A stretch of DNA of 64,000 nucleotides from RGIG3102 sp964369915. GTDB lineage: Bacteria > Bacillota > Clostridia > Oscillospirales > Ruminococcaceae. A model generated the notes under the pieces. That model was not told the DNA's origin, ran no database searches, and saw nothing but the letters and a program-made list of their open reading frames with translations. This document shows positions 50,377-59,882 of the stretch, piece by piece (position 1 is the first letter of the stretch; every line of letters starts with the position of its first letter). Location: the NCBI GenBank assembly GCA_964369915.1, contig CAYJGG010000002.1:1-64000 (forward strand), written 5' to 3'. The translations under genes and the position numbers were made by a program.

Positions 50377-51417
50377 TTGAAATTGACATTTAGATGGTAT
50401 GGTGTAGATGATAAAGTTACTCTGCAAAATATCAGACAAATTCCAAACATGAGCGGTGTGGTTACTGCTGTGTACACAACTCCTGTTGGAGAAGTGTGGA
50501 GTAATGAAGAAATTCAAAGCTTAAAGAAAACAATTAATGAGCAAGGCCTTGAAATGGAAGTTATCGAAAGTGTTCCAGTTCATGAAGATGTAAAACTAGG
50601 TCGTGGTGATTATTTAAGATTTATAGAAAACTATAAAGAAAATATTAGAAGACTTGGCGCTGCAGGAGTTAAAGTTATTTGTTATAATTTTATGCCTGTG
50701 TTCGACTGGACAAGAAGCCAATTAGATAAAGAGTTAGAAGATGGCTCAAACGCACTTGTATTTTATAAAGATCAAGTGGAAAAAATGGATCCAGTGGAAG
50801 GCGACTTAGCTCTGCCAGGCTGGGATTCTTCTTACACTAAAGAAGAAATGAGAGAATTAATTTCAGCATATGGCAAGCTTGGTGAAGAAGGACTATGGAA
50901 AAACCTAGAATTTTTCTTAAAAGAAATTATTCCAGTGGCTATTGAGGCTGATGTTAAAATGGCTATTCACCAGGATGATCCACCATGGAGCATATTTGGA
51001 ATTCCAAGAATAATAACAAACGAAGCTAATATCGATAGATTCTTAGCATTATATGACGATGTGCATAACGGCTTAACTTTATGTGCAGGCTCATTAGGAT
51101 GTGCAGTGTTTAATGATTATGCAGCTATGGTTAGAAAATATGGTAAAATGGGCAAAATTCATTTTGCACATTTAAGAAACGTTAAAATCTTAGAAAACGG
51201 TTTTGAAGAATCAGCACATTTCTCAGATTGCGGTTCTTTAGATATGGTTGAAATTCTAAAAGCATACCACGAAGTAGGATTTACAGGATATATCCGCCCA
51301 GACCACGGAAGAATGATTTGGGGCGAAACTGGCAGACCAGGATACGGATTATATGATAGAGCATTAGGTGCTTCTTATATCACTGGTATCTGGGAAACTC
51401 TATCAAAACTTAAGTAA
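50377..51417 (+). CDS. uxuA: Mannonate dehydratase
   Basis: 346 residues from the TTG at 50377, giving the typical MKLTFRWYG start with GAGGTGG five bases upstream. VKVICYNFMPVFDWTR, MAIHQDDPPWSIFGIPRI and YIRPDHGRMIWGE are hallmark UxuA segments carrying the metal ligands. It dehydrates D-mannonate to 2-keto-3-deoxygluconate. First gene of the plus-strand uronate run. Confidence 0.96.
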   Translation: MKLTFRWYGVDDKVTLQNIRQIPNMSGVVTAVYTTPVGEVWSNEEIQSLKKTINEQGLEMEVIESVPVHEDVKLGRGDYLRFIENYKENIRRLGAAGVKVICYNFMPVFDWTRSQLDKELEDGSNALVFYKDQVEKMDPVEGDLALPGWDSSYTKEEMRELISAYGKLGEEGLWKNLEFFLKEIIPVAIEADVKMAIHQDDPPWSIFGIPRIITNEANIDRFLALYDDVHNGLTLCAGSLGCAVFNDYAAMVRKYGKMGKIHFAHLRNVKILENGFEESAHFSDCGSLDMVEILKAYHEVGFTGYIRPDHGRMIWGETGRPGYGLYDRALGASYITGIWETLSKLK

Positions 51418-51427
51418 AATTTTTCTT

Positions 51428-51466
51428 TTAGTAAAAAGGTGAAAATGATTTTTACCTTTTTGCTAT
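51428..51466 (+). terminator. Hairpin between uxuA and the next gene
   Basis: AAAAAGGTGAAAA / TTTTTACCTTTTT hairpin followed by few Ts. It may partly terminate transcription or stabilise the uxuA mRNA. Confidence 0.5.
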
Positions 51467-51532
51467 GAAAATTATCAAAAAGATTAATTGTAAAAAAAGT
51501 TTAAAATAGAGAAAAGAAAGGATTGATAGGAT

Positions 51533-52405
51533 ATGAGCATTTATATTTCAGGCTTCTCAGATGAAATTTCTGATAGCCTAGATGAGCAAATCAGAGTTGT
51601 TAAATCATTAGGTATGGAGTATATCTCTTTAAGAGGTATCGATGGAAAAAATATCGGCGATTTTACTCCAGAAGAATTTAAAAGCGAAGTTTTGCCAAGA
51701 TTAAATGGCGCAAATGTGAAAGTTTCATCAATAGGCTCTCCAATAGGAAAAGTTTTTATAGATGATGAAGAAGGCTATGAAAAGCAATTAGTAGTTTTAG
51801 AAAATATTTGTAAAATAGCAAATATGCTAGACTGCAAATATATTAGAATTTTTAGCTTTTTCATCAAAAAAGAATTAAACTATGATGATTACAAAGAGCC
51901 GGTTATTAAAAAAATCAAAGAATTTGCAAAAATTGCAGGAAAATATAACGTTATACTTCTTCACGAAAATGAAAAAGATATCTTTGGAGATATAGCAAGA
52001 AGATGTAAAACTATTTTTGATGAAGTTGGCTCTGATTATTTTAAAGCTATCTTCGACTTTGCAAATTTTGTTCAGTGCGGCGAAGACACAAAAAAAGCAT
52101 ATGATTTATTAAAAAAAGATATTCTATATTTCCATATTAAAGATGCATCATACGATGTTTCATACAATGTTTTATGTGGAACAGGTGACGGTAAAATCCC
52201 TGAAATTTTAGAAGAGGCTATCAAAGGTGGATATAAAGGATTCTTAACTTTAGAACCACATCTTGCAATGTTTGGCTCACTTCAATCACTAGAACTTGAA
52301 GCGGCCGACACTGTTGTTAACACAGACGCAAATATCACTGGCGAACAAGGATATGAAATGCAATATAAAGCAGTTAATGAAATTTTAAACAAGATAGGAG
52401 TTTAA
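51533..52405 (+). CDS. TIM-barrel sugar (phosphate) isomerase/epimerase, pair 1
   Basis: 290 residues, AP-endonuclease-2 fold. Metal ligands are likely in LLHENEKDIFG (Glu), AIFDFANF (Asp), YFHIKDA (His) and FLTLEPH (Glu). Relatives include xylose isomerase-like epimerases and E. coli YcjR, which epimerises 3-keto glycosides. It is followed after five bases by a Gfo/Idh/MocA oxidoreductase, a partner often found with such enzymes. Substrate unknown. Confidence 0.82.
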   Translation: MSIYISGFSDEISDSLDEQIRVVKSLGMEYISLRGIDGKNIGDFTPEEFKSEVLPRLNGANVKVSSIGSPIGKVFIDDEEGYEKQLVVLENICKIANMLDCKYIRIFSFFIKKELNYDDYKEPVIKKIKEFAKIAGKYNVILLHENEKDIFGDIARRCKTIFDEVGSDYFKAIFDFANFVQCGEDTKKAYDLLKKDILYFHIKDASYDVSYNVLCGTGDGKIPEILEEAIKGGYKGFLTLEPHLAMFGSLQSLELEAADTVVNTDANITGEQGYEMQYKAVNEILNKIGV

Positions 52406-52410
52406 TTATT

Positions 52411-53604
52411 ATGAAAAAAGTAAGATTAGGTATTATCGGTGTAGGCCAACAAGGTGGAATGTACACAAGTTTATTTACAGGACAAGCAACTAAACCAGGC
52501 GGTTTCGCTCTTCCTTGCGCAAACTTTGAGCAAATTGAAATTGGAGCTTTTTGTGATATAGATCCTGCTGTTAGAGCAAGATTAACAGAAATGTTCCCAG
52601 AAACTCCAGTGTATGATAACTACATTGAATTACTAGATAGCGGAAATGTTGATGCAATCGTTACAACAGTTCCTCACTACTTACATCCAGAAATGGGTAT
52701 CGAAGCATTCAAAAGAAACATCCACGCTCTTTTAGAAAAACCAGCTGGTGTTTACACAAAACAAGTTAAAGAAATGATTGAAATGGCAAAAACTAAACCA
52801 GAATTAACTTTCGGCGTTTACTTTAACCAAAGAATGAATCCATTATACAGAAGATTAAAAGAAATTATAGATAACGGTGAAATCGGTGATATCAGAAGAA
52901 CAAACTGGATTATCACAAACTGGTACCGTCCAACTGCTTACTACAAGCAAAGTGACTGGAGAGCAACTTGGGGCGGCGAAGGCGGCGGCGTTTTAGTTAA
53001 CCAAGCTCCTCACCAAATCGACTTACTACAATGGCTATGCGGTATGCCTAAAAAAGTTTACGCTAAATGCCAATACGGTTCACACAGAAACATCGTTGTT
53101 GAAGATGATGTAACTGCTATATTTGATTACGGCAATGGCGCAACAGGTACTTTTGTAACTTGTACTCATGATGTAAACGGTACAGACCGTTTAGAAATCA
53201 GCGGTAGCAAAGGTAAAATCGTTGTTGAAGGTTCAAAAACTGCTTATGTTACTCGTATGAGCAAATCAGAAACAGAAATCGATAATGGGTGCACAGATAT
53301 GAGACAAGTTTATGCTCTTATGACTGGCGGAAATATCGAAGGCGTTGAAAAAGAAACAGAAACAATCGAATTCAACACAGGTTGGGGCGACCAACATGCT
53401 GATATCCTAAGAAACTTTGCTGCAAACATTATTGATAAAACTCCACTAGTTGCTCCTGGTGCTGATGGAATTAACGGCGTTAGACTTGCTAATGCTATCC
53501 ATTTATCAAGCTGGTTAAACGAAGAAGTTTCAATCGATTTTGATGAAGATATGTTCTTAGATATGCTAAACAAAAAAGTTGAAGAAGAAAAAAACGCGAA
53601 ATAA
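52411..53604 (+). CDS. Gfo/Idh/MocA-family oxidoreductase, pair 1
   Basis: 397 residues. NAD(P)-binding motif GIIGVGQQG at the N-terminus, EKPAG (cofactor Lys) near residue 110, and the catalytic region WGGEGGGVLVNQAPHQIDLLQWL with the conserved His. The family oxidises or reduces sugar hydroxyls, commonly at C3 of glycosides. Highly biased codon use suggests strong expression. A hairpin at 53650-53694 ends this block. Confidence 0.88.
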   Translation: MKKVRLGIIGVGQQGGMYTSLFTGQATKPGGFALPCANFEQIEIGAFCDIDPAVRARLTEMFPETPVYDNYIELLDSGNVDAIVTTVPHYLHPEMGIEAFKRNIHALLEKPAGVYTKQVKEMIEMAKTKPELTFGVYFNQRMNPLYRRLKEIIDNGEIGDIRRTNWIITNWYRPTAYYKQSDWRATWGGEGGGVLVNQAPHQIDLLQWLCGMPKKVYAKCQYGSHRNIVVEDDVTAIFDYGNGATGTFVTCTHDVNGTDRLEISGSKGKIVVEGSKTAYVTRMSKSETEIDNGCTDMRQVYALMTGGNIEGVEKETETIEFNTGWGDQHADILRNFAANIIDKTPLVAPGADGINGVRLANAIHLSSWLNEEVSIDFDEDMFLDMLNKKVEEEKNAK

Positions 53605-53649
53605 TTTAAAATAATAAATTTGCAATTTAAATATTCTTGCTAAAGTGGC

Positions 53650-53694
53650 GAGAAAACCCCTATGTAATATTAAATTATATTAGGGGTTTTCTCA
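53650..53694 (+). terminator. Strong hairpin between the two oxidoreductase genes
   Basis: GAGAAAACCCCTA / TAGGGGTTTTCTC stem with a 17-base AT loop. The T's lie within the stem, as in A-tract/T-tract terminators. A separate promoter for the next gene follows. Confidence 0.6.
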
Positions 53695-53720
53695 CACAAG
53701 AATATAAAAACTGCATACAA
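53680..53720 (+). promoter_or_regulatory. Weak promoter and GntR-type operator ahead of the second pair
   Basis: TTAGGG (53680), a 17-base spacer and TATAAA (53703), then CTGCATACAA (53711-53720), the exact complement of the TTGTATGCAG site at uxuA. The -35 box is poor. Confidence 0.5.
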
Positions 53721-53734
53721 AGGAAGGACAATTT

Positions 53735-54736
53735 ATGTTAAAAGTTGCAATTATAGGAGCGGGAACTATTGCCCCAATTCATAAACACGCTATTTCTATA
53801 AGCGAAAATGCCGAGCTTGTTTGTGTATGTGATACTGATGAAAGCACGTTTTCGATGTTTGAAGGAGTGAAAACTTACACAGATATTGATGAAATGCTAG
53901 AAAAGGAAACCCTTGATTGCGTGCATATTTGCCTACCTCATTATATGCACGTTGATGTGGCAATAAAATGCGCTAAAAAAGGTATACACGTTTTCACAGA
54001 AAAACCAGTTGCTCTAACTTATGAAGAGGCTACTAAGTTATTCACGATTGAAGAAGATTATAATGTTAAAGTGGGCGTTTGTCTGCAAAACAGATATAAT
54101 ACAACTTCAGTAAAACTAAAAGAAATTTTTGATAGTAGTGATAAAAGTAAGTTTTTAGGAACAAAAGGTATTGTAACTTGGCATAGAAACAGCGATTATT
54201 ATAAAAAAGCTCCTTGGAGAGGCAAAATGGCTCTTGCAGGCGGCGGCGCTGTTATAAATCAATCAGTTCACACTTTAGATTTACTAAGTTTTATAGCTGG
54301 CGAATTTAAAACTGTTGAATCAAAAGTTGCAAACTTTTCTTTAAAAGAAACTGAAATTGAAGATAGCGTTATGGCGAGAATGAAATATAAAGATAGTGAT
54401 GCAAGCAGTATTTTCTTTGCAACTATCGGATTTTGTTCAAACTCATCTGTTAAAATCGATTTAGTTTATGAAGATGTTACTTATAAAATGGCTGATAGCA
54501 AATTATATAAGCAAGACATGAAAACTGGCGAAGAAACTCTTCTTTGTGAAGATCAAAAATTACCAGGTTCAAAGCATTATTATGGTGCTAGTCACTTTAT
54601 TGCAATAGATAGCTTTTATAAAGCTATTATTAATAATACAAACGAATATGTTAGCGTTAAAGAAGCTGCATATCCAATAAAAGTTTTAGATAATATTAGA
54701 TTATCTGATGAACTAAGAAAAGAAATGGAGATATAA
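53735..54736 (+). CDS. Gfo/Idh/MocA-family oxidoreductase, pair 2
   Basis: 333 residues. Cofactor motif IIGAGTIAPIH, TEKPVALT near residue 93, and MALAGGGAVINQSVHTLDLLSFIAG with the catalytic His. Only distantly similar to the oxidoreductase 130 bases upstream, so a different position or substrate is likely. It precedes the second isomerase by two bases. AAGGAAGGAC provides the ribosome binding site. Confidence 0.87.
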   Translation: MLKVAIIGAGTIAPIHKHAISISENAELVCVCDTDESTFSMFEGVKTYTDIDEMLEKETLDCVHICLPHYMHVDVAIKCAKKGIHVFTEKPVALTYEEATKLFTIEEDYNVKVGVCLQNRYNTTSVKLKEIFDSSDKSKFLGTKGIVTWHRNSDYYKKAPWRGKMALAGGGAVINQSVHTLDLLSFIAGEFKTVESKVANFSLKETEIEDSVMARMKYKDSDASSIFFATIGFCSNSSVKIDLVYEDVTYKMADSKLYKQDMKTGEETLLCEDQKLPGSKHYYGASHFIAIDSFYKAIINNTNEYVSVKEAAYPIKVLDNIRLSDELRKEMEI

Positions 54737-54738
54737 CT

Positions 54739-55587
54739 ATGGCTAGAATTGGTGTTCAAATTATGGTTCTTCGTGAACAAATTATAAAAGATGGCGTTTA
54801 CGAAACAATGAAAAAATTAAAAGAAATCGGATACTCTTGTATCGAGGTTTCTCAAGTTGCAATGACTCCTGAAAATGTTGCAGAATTAAAAAGAGCTTGT
54901 GAAGATTTCGATTTAGAAATCGCTGCTCTATCAGCTGCATTAGAGCCAATGATGCCAGGAACAGAGGCATTAACAACTCATTTTGATAAAATCGTTGGTG
55001 ATTGCAAAACTTTAGGTTGTAACTATTTAAGAATTGGCATGATGCCATTTAACTACATTGGCTCTTTAGAAAAAGCTATGGAATTTGCAAAAAAATGCGA
55101 TGCTATGGCTGAAAAATTAGACGAGCATGGAATTAAATTATACTACCACAACCACCATATCGAATTTATTAAATATGATGGCAAATATCTACTTGATATT
55201 ATCCGTGATGAAACAAATAAAATCGGATTTGAAATCGATGTGCACTGGGTTCAAAGAGGTGGTGAAAACCCAGTTGAATTCATTAAAGGCTACAAAGGTA
55301 AATTAGAACTTTTACATATTAAAGATTTCAAAATCGTTGAACCAGACTTTACTGATTTAGATCCAAGAGATATGGCTAAATTCTTCCAAGCATTTATGAA
55401 TGTTGTAAGATTTGCTGAAATCGGAGAAGGTAATTTAGATATTAAAGCAGTTATAGAAGCTGGTATTGAAACAGGTTCAAAATACATTATTGTAGAGCAA
55501 GATGATACATATGGTAGGGATCCGTTTGAAAGTTTAGCTATCTCAAGAGAAAATCTAGTTAAACTAGGTTATGCTGACTTATTTTAA
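54739..55587 (+). CDS. TIM-barrel sugar (phosphate) isomerase/epimerase, pair 2
   Basis: 282 residues, AP-endonuclease-2 fold. LYYHNHHIEF, FEIDVHWVQRGG, LLHIKDFK and AEIGEGNLDIKAV hold the expected metal and substrate residues; IIVEQDDTYGRDPFESLAIS near the end is typical of the group containing YcjR and IolE-like enzymes. It is a natural partner for the oxidoreductase just upstream. Confidence 0.83.
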   Translation: MARIGVQIMVLREQIIKDGVYETMKKLKEIGYSCIEVSQVAMTPENVAELKRACEDFDLEIAALSAALEPMMPGTEALTTHFDKIVGDCKTLGCNYLRIGMMPFNYIGSLEKAMEFAKKCDAMAEKLDEHGIKLYYHNHHIEFIKYDGKYLLDIIRDETNKIGFEIDVHWVQRGGENPVEFIKGYKGKLELLHIKDFKIVEPDFTDLDPRDMAKFFQAFMNVVRFAEIGEGNLDIKAVIEAGIETGSKYIIVEQDDTYGRDPFESLAISRENLVKLGYADLF

Positions 55588-55596
55588 TTAATCATT

Positions 55597-55632
55597 TATA
55601 GGTCGACATTAAGTCGACCTATTTTGAATTTT
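55597..55632 (+). terminator. Hairpin before uxaC
   Basis: TAGGTCGAC / GTCGACCTA stem with a five-base loop, followed by TTTTGAATTTT; a terminator or attenuator inside the cluster. Confidence 0.6.
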
Positions 55633-55675
55633 AATTTACAAATTTTTAAGCAATAAAGGAAGGACTATAAATATT

Positions 55676-57070
55676 ATGAAAAACTTTTTAGATAAAGATT
55701 TTTTATTAGAAAGCGAAACTGCAAAAAAATTATATCATGAATTTGCTGCAGGAATGCCTATTTTTGATTATCATAACCACTTAAATCCAAAAGAGATTTA
55801 CGAAGATATAAAATATGAAAATATTTCACAGCTATGGCTAGGCGCAGACCATTATAAATGGAGAGTTATGCGCAGTAATGGAGTGAAAGAAGAGTATATA
55901 ACAGGCGATAAAGAAGATTATGAAAAATTCTTAGAATTTGCAAAATCTATCCCATACACTCTAGGCAATCCAATGTATCACTGGACTCATTTAGAACTAC
56001 AAAGATATTTTGAAATCCACACTCCGTTAAGCGAAAAAACAGCTAAAGAAATCTTTGATAAGTGTAATGAGCTATTAGCAAAAGATGAATTTTCTCCAAG
56101 AAATTTAATCAGACGTTCAAACGTTAAGGCTATGTGCACAACAGATGATCCAAAAGATGATTTAAAATATCATAAATTGTTAAAAGAAGAAGGCTTTGAT
56201 TGCAAAGTGCTTCCAACATTTAGACCAGACAACTTTATTCATATTGAAAAACCAGCATTTGTGCCTTATGTAAATGCAGTTAAAGATTTAGGATATAAAG
56301 CTGAAAATATAGATGATGTTTTAGCATTTTTTACTGAGAGATTAGATTATTTCCACGAAGTTGGTTGTAGATTATCTGATCACGGATTAGATGTTTTAAT
56401 GTATTTAGAAGCTAGTAAAGAAGAAGTTGATGCTATATACAAAAAAGGACTTTCTGGCGAAAGTTTATCAATAGATGATTTAAGAAAATACAAAGGATAC
56501 TTACTATCATTTTTAGGTAAAGAATATAATAAACGTGGCTGGGTAATTCAATACCACATCGGCCCTATGAGAAACAATTCAACTAGAATGTTTAATAAAT
56601 TAGGTGCAGACGCTGGATTTGATTCTATTAATGATGGTCCTGTTGCATCTGATTTATCAAAATTATTAGATAGTATGGATAAAACAAACGAATTGCCAAG
56701 AACTATTTTATACTGCTTAAATCCTGCTGATAATGCTGTTTTAGCTTCAATGCTAGGAAACTTCCAAGGCGGTGGTATTGCTGGAAAAATCCAATTTGGT
56801 TCAGGTTGGTGGTTTATGGATACAAAACAAGGCATGATAAAACAAATGGAAGATTTATCTTCAATGGGATTATTATCACGTTTTGTTGGTATGCTAACAG
56901 ATTCAAGAAGCTTCTTATCTTTCCCAAGACATGAATATTTTAGAAGAATTTTATGTAATGAAATAGGAAAACTTGTTGAAAATGGTGAATACCCAGCAGA
57001 CTATGATATGCTAAAAGAAATCGTTGAAGGAATTTGCTATAATAATATAAATAATTATATTCAGCTATAA
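55676..57070 (+). CDS. uxaC: Glucuronate isomerase
   Basis: 464 residues. N-terminal MPIFDYHNHLNPKEI carries the His-x-His metal site; DWGADHYKWRVMR-like (LGADHYKWRVMRSNG), TTDDPKDDLKYH, VIQYHIGPMRNNSTRMF and MLTDSRSFLSFPRHEYFRRILC are hallmark UxaC segments. It isomerises glucuronate to fructuronate, and galacturonate to tagaturonate. AAGGAAGGAC is upstream. Confidence 0.97.
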   Translation: MKNFLDKDFLLESETAKKLYHEFAAGMPIFDYHNHLNPKEIYEDIKYENISQLWLGADHYKWRVMRSNGVKEEYITGDKEDYEKFLEFAKSIPYTLGNPMYHWTHLELQRYFEIHTPLSEKTAKEIFDKCNELLAKDEFSPRNLIRRSNVKAMCTTDDPKDDLKYHKLLKEEGFDCKVLPTFRPDNFIHIEKPAFVPYVNAVKDLGYKAENIDDVLAFFTERLDYFHEVGCRLSDHGLDVLMYLEASKEEVDAIYKKGLSGESLSIDDLRKYKGYLLSFLGKEYNKRGWVIQYHIGPMRNNSTRMFNKLGADAGFDSINDGPVASDLSKLLDSMDKTNELPRTILYCLNPADNAVLASMLGNFQGGGIAGKIQFGSGWWFMDTKQGMIKQMEDLSSMGLLSRFVGMLTDSRSFLSFPRHEYFRRILCNEIGKLVENGEYPADYDMLKEIVEGICYNNINNYIQL

Positions 57071-57231
57071 TTTTTTAGATAAATTTGCATTTAATATTAT
57101 TATAAAAATTAAATATAATAATATTAAATGCTTTGCATAAAAGAATTTTCTAAGATTTGCGAGAATGGAAAATTATAAATTTTGAAAAAAGCAAAAAAGA
57201 GAAAATTTTGAAAAAGGAAGGACTATATAAA

Positions 57232-58839
57232 ATGAAATTAAATATTCAATCAATTAAAAATAATAAAGCAGAGTGGGAAAAAATCGGAGTTAGCCTGCCT
57301 ACTTTTGATTTAGAAGCAGCTGCGAAAAAAACAGACGAAAGCCCAAAATGGATTCACTTTGGTGCTGGTAATATCTTTAGAGGATTTATCGCAAGAGTTA
57401 ATCAAGAATTATTAAATAAAGGCGTTACAGACGCTGGGATAATAGCAGTTGACACTTTTGACTATGATATTATCGATAAAATCTACACTCCATACGATAA
57501 TTTAACAATGTTAGTTAGATTAAAAGCTGATGGTGGAATGGATAAAGAAGTTATCGCTGGTGTTTCAAGAGCTTACAGAGCAAACCCACAAGATACTGAT
57601 TTTGTTAAAATCACAGAAGCTTTTGAAAATCCATCACTTCAAATGATTAGCTTTACTATAACAGAAAAAGGCTACGCTTTAAAAACTCCAAACGGTGAAT
57701 ATTTAGGCGTTGTTAAAGAAGATATCGAAAAAGGACCAAAAGAAGCAAAACACGCAATGAGCATTGTCGCATCTCTTTTATACAAACGTTTTGTAAAAGG
57801 CGGATATCCTTTAGCTGTTTGCAGTATGGATAACTGTAGCCATAATGGTGAAAAATTAAAAGCTTCAATTGTTGAAGTTGCAACTAAATGGGCTGAAAAC
57901 GGCTTTGTTACTAAAGATTTTATCGATTATCTAAACGATGAAAGTAAAGTAGGATTCCCTTGGAGTATGATTGATAAAATCACACCAAGACCAGCTACTT
58001 CTGTACAAGAAGATTTAGAAAAACTTGGAGTTAGTGATATGGCTCCAATCGTAACTTCTAAAAACACATTTATCGCACCATTTGTTAATGCTGAAGTTCC
58101 AGAATATTTAGTTATTGAAGATATGTTCCCTAACGGAAGACCTCCTCTTGAAGAAGGCGGAGTTTTTGTAACTGATAGAGATACAGTTAATAAAGTTGAA
58201 ACAATGAAAGTTACAACTTGTCTAAATCCACTTCACACAGCTTTAGCTGTTTATGGATGCATTTTAGGCTACACAAGAATTTTTGAAGAAATGAAAAATC
58301 CAACTCTTCGTAAATTAGTTGAAAAAATTGGCTATGAAGAAGGAATGCCAGTTGTTGTTGATCCAAAAATCATCAGCCCAAAATCATTTATTGATGAAGT
58401 TATCAATGAAAGATTATCAAATCCATTTATCCCAGACGAACCACAAAGAATTGCAACTGATACATCTCAAAAAGTTGGCATTCGTTTTGGCGAAACAATT
58501 AAATCTTATATCGCTAGTAGCACATTAGATGCAAAAGATTTAACTGCGATTCCTTTGGCTCTAGCTGGCTGGCTAAGATATCTTTTAGCTGTTGATGATA
58601 ATGGAGAAGAATTCAGTTTATCAAGCGATCCATTATTAGAAGAATTAACTGCAAAACTTTCTAGTGTTAAAGTGGGCGGTGAATATAACGGCGAGTTAAA
58701 AGAAATTTTAGCTAATAAAAATATATTTGGTCTTGATTTAGTAGAAGCTGGTTTATCAGACAAAATCGAAACAATGTTTAAAGAATTAATTGCAGGTAAA
58801 GGTGCTGTTACAGCTACTTTAGAAAAATACCTAAAATAA
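57232..58839 (+). CDS. uxuB: Fructuronate reductase (mannitol dehydrogenase family)
   Basis: 535 residues from the ATG at 57232, after AAGGAAGGAC. HFGAGNIFRGFIARVNQELL is the Rossmann cofactor site; the catalytic region TTCLNPLHTALAVYG follows the family's K-x5-N-x2-H pattern in slightly modified form. With uxuA and uxaC beside it, reduction of D-fructuronate to D-mannonate is the expected reaction. An open frame continues 25 codons upstream but without a good start site. Confidence 0.93.
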   Translation: MKLNIQSIKNNKAEWEKIGVSLPTFDLEAAAKKTDESPKWIHFGAGNIFRGFIARVNQELLNKGVTDAGIIAVDTFDYDIIDKIYTPYDNLTMLVRLKADGGMDKEVIAGVSRAYRANPQDTDFVKITEAFENPSLQMISFTITEKGYALKTPNGEYLGVVKEDIEKGPKEAKHAMSIVASLLYKRFVKGGYPLAVCSMDNCSHNGEKLKASIVEVATKWAENGFVTKDFIDYLNDESKVGFPWSMIDKITPRPATSVQEDLEKLGVSDMAPIVTSKNTFIAPFVNAEVPEYLVIEDMFPNGRPPLEEGGVFVTDRDTVNKVETMKVTTCLNPLHTALAVYGCILGYTRIFEEMKNPTLRKLVEKIGYEEGMPVVVDPKIISPKSFIDEVINERLSNPFIPDEPQRIATDTSQKVGIRFGETIKSYIASSTLDAKDLTAIPLALAGWLRYLLAVDDNGEEFSLSSDPLLEELTAKLSSVKVGGEYNGELKEILANKNIFGLDLVEAGLSDKIETMFKELIAGKGAVTATLEKYLK

Positions 58840-58887
58840 TAGCGAAGAATTAACTATTTATTTTTAACATTATAATAGCAGTAAAAC

Positions 58888-58924
58888 AAAACGACGATTT
58901 TTCTAAAGAAAATCGTCGTTTTAG
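58888..58924 (+). terminator. Terminator after uxuB
   Basis: AAAACGACGATTTT / AAAATCGTCGTTTT hairpin; ends the uxuA-to-uxuB run. Confidence 0.9.
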
Positions 58925-59005
58925 CGTTTAGAATTAAATTGTAATATATGCATTCATATGATATGATAAGTTAAACAAAACATTAATTTTAAGGGGGTTT
59001 ATATT

Positions 59006-59239
59006 ATGGACAAAGTAAAAGCTTTTTTTGAATTTATTGATAGAAAAAGAATTTTTAATGTATTATTTTTATTAGCAATAATTTTTGGGAATTATTATAT
59101 TTCAGTAGTGGCAATCGCTGTTTGGACATCTTATTTAGCTTATAAAGCAGTGTCTACTAAGTATAAAACTGAGAAAATATTATACACAATATCATCTGTT
59201 GTTATGGGAATTTTATTTTTGGTTTATGTCTTTCAATAA
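59006..59239 (+). CDS. Small two-helix membrane protein
   Basis: 77 residues. A charged N-terminus (DKVKAFFEFIDRKR), then two helices (about 17-45 and 57-76). AAGGGGGT lies upstream of the ATG. No family recognised. It precedes a lipoprotein gene by 55 bases. Confidence 0.6.
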   Translation: MDKVKAFFEFIDRKRIFNVLFLLAIIFGNYYISVVAIAVWTSYLAYKAVSTKYKTEKILYTISSVVMGILFLVYVFQ

Positions 59240-59294
59240 AATTTAATAGATAGATTTGATAAAAGAAAGTATTTAAATAAAGAGAACTATTAAT

Positions 59295-59861
59295 ATGAAA
59301 AAGATTTTAATTATTATAAGCGTTATGCTTTTTGTTTTTACAGGCTGCACTGAAACTGAAAGCTATTCTATGTCAATTAAGCCGACTGAATTTTCACAGG
59401 AAACCGAGCAGGCTTTATCAATATTTAATGATGAACTGCAGTATTTTGATATAAAATACGATGAAACAGCGAAATATTATAGTATGACTATCTGGGCCTA
59501 TAAAGATGGTGAGTGGAATGAAGCTGGAAAAACTTATGGCGAAATTGAATATTTAAATAATCAAATTGCAATTAATTTAACAGATGATAGCTGTGAAATA
59601 TTCACTATTTCTGAAAATGGACATGTATCTTCTTTTTATCCAGAAATTGATACTGATTTTGAAAATGCAGTAGGGATTGCTGGCTCAAGAGTTGATAGAG
59701 AAATTCCAATGGAGTTAGATAAAGAAATCCCTATCTGGGTTAAAATTGGTACAGAAAGCTTTAGTATGAGCGTTTTTGATATAACAGAAGATTTTAGAAA
59801 TAATGAATGCGATTCAGGAATAGCGGTAACTCTTACTATTTCTCAAGAAGAATTGCATTAA
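59295..59861 (+). CDS. Lipoprotein of unknown function
   Basis: 188 residues. Signal peptide with lipobox FTGC (about residue 18), then a beta-rich mature domain (YYSMTIWAYKDGEWNEAGKTYGEI, IWVKIGTESFSMSVFD). Related to small clostridial lipoproteins without assigned function. A broken DUF6440 gene follows 21 bases downstream. Confidence 0.65.
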   Translation: MKKILIIISVMLFVFTGCTETESYSMSIKPTEFSQETEQALSIFNDELQYFDIKYDETAKYYSMTIWAYKDGEWNEAGKTYGEIEYLNNQIAINLTDDSCEIFTISENGHVSSFYPEIDTDFENAVGIAGSRVDREIPMELDKEIPIWVKIGTESFSMSVFDITEDFRNNECDSGIAVTLTISQEELH

Positions 59862-59882
59862 GATAATTTAAAAGGATAAAAA

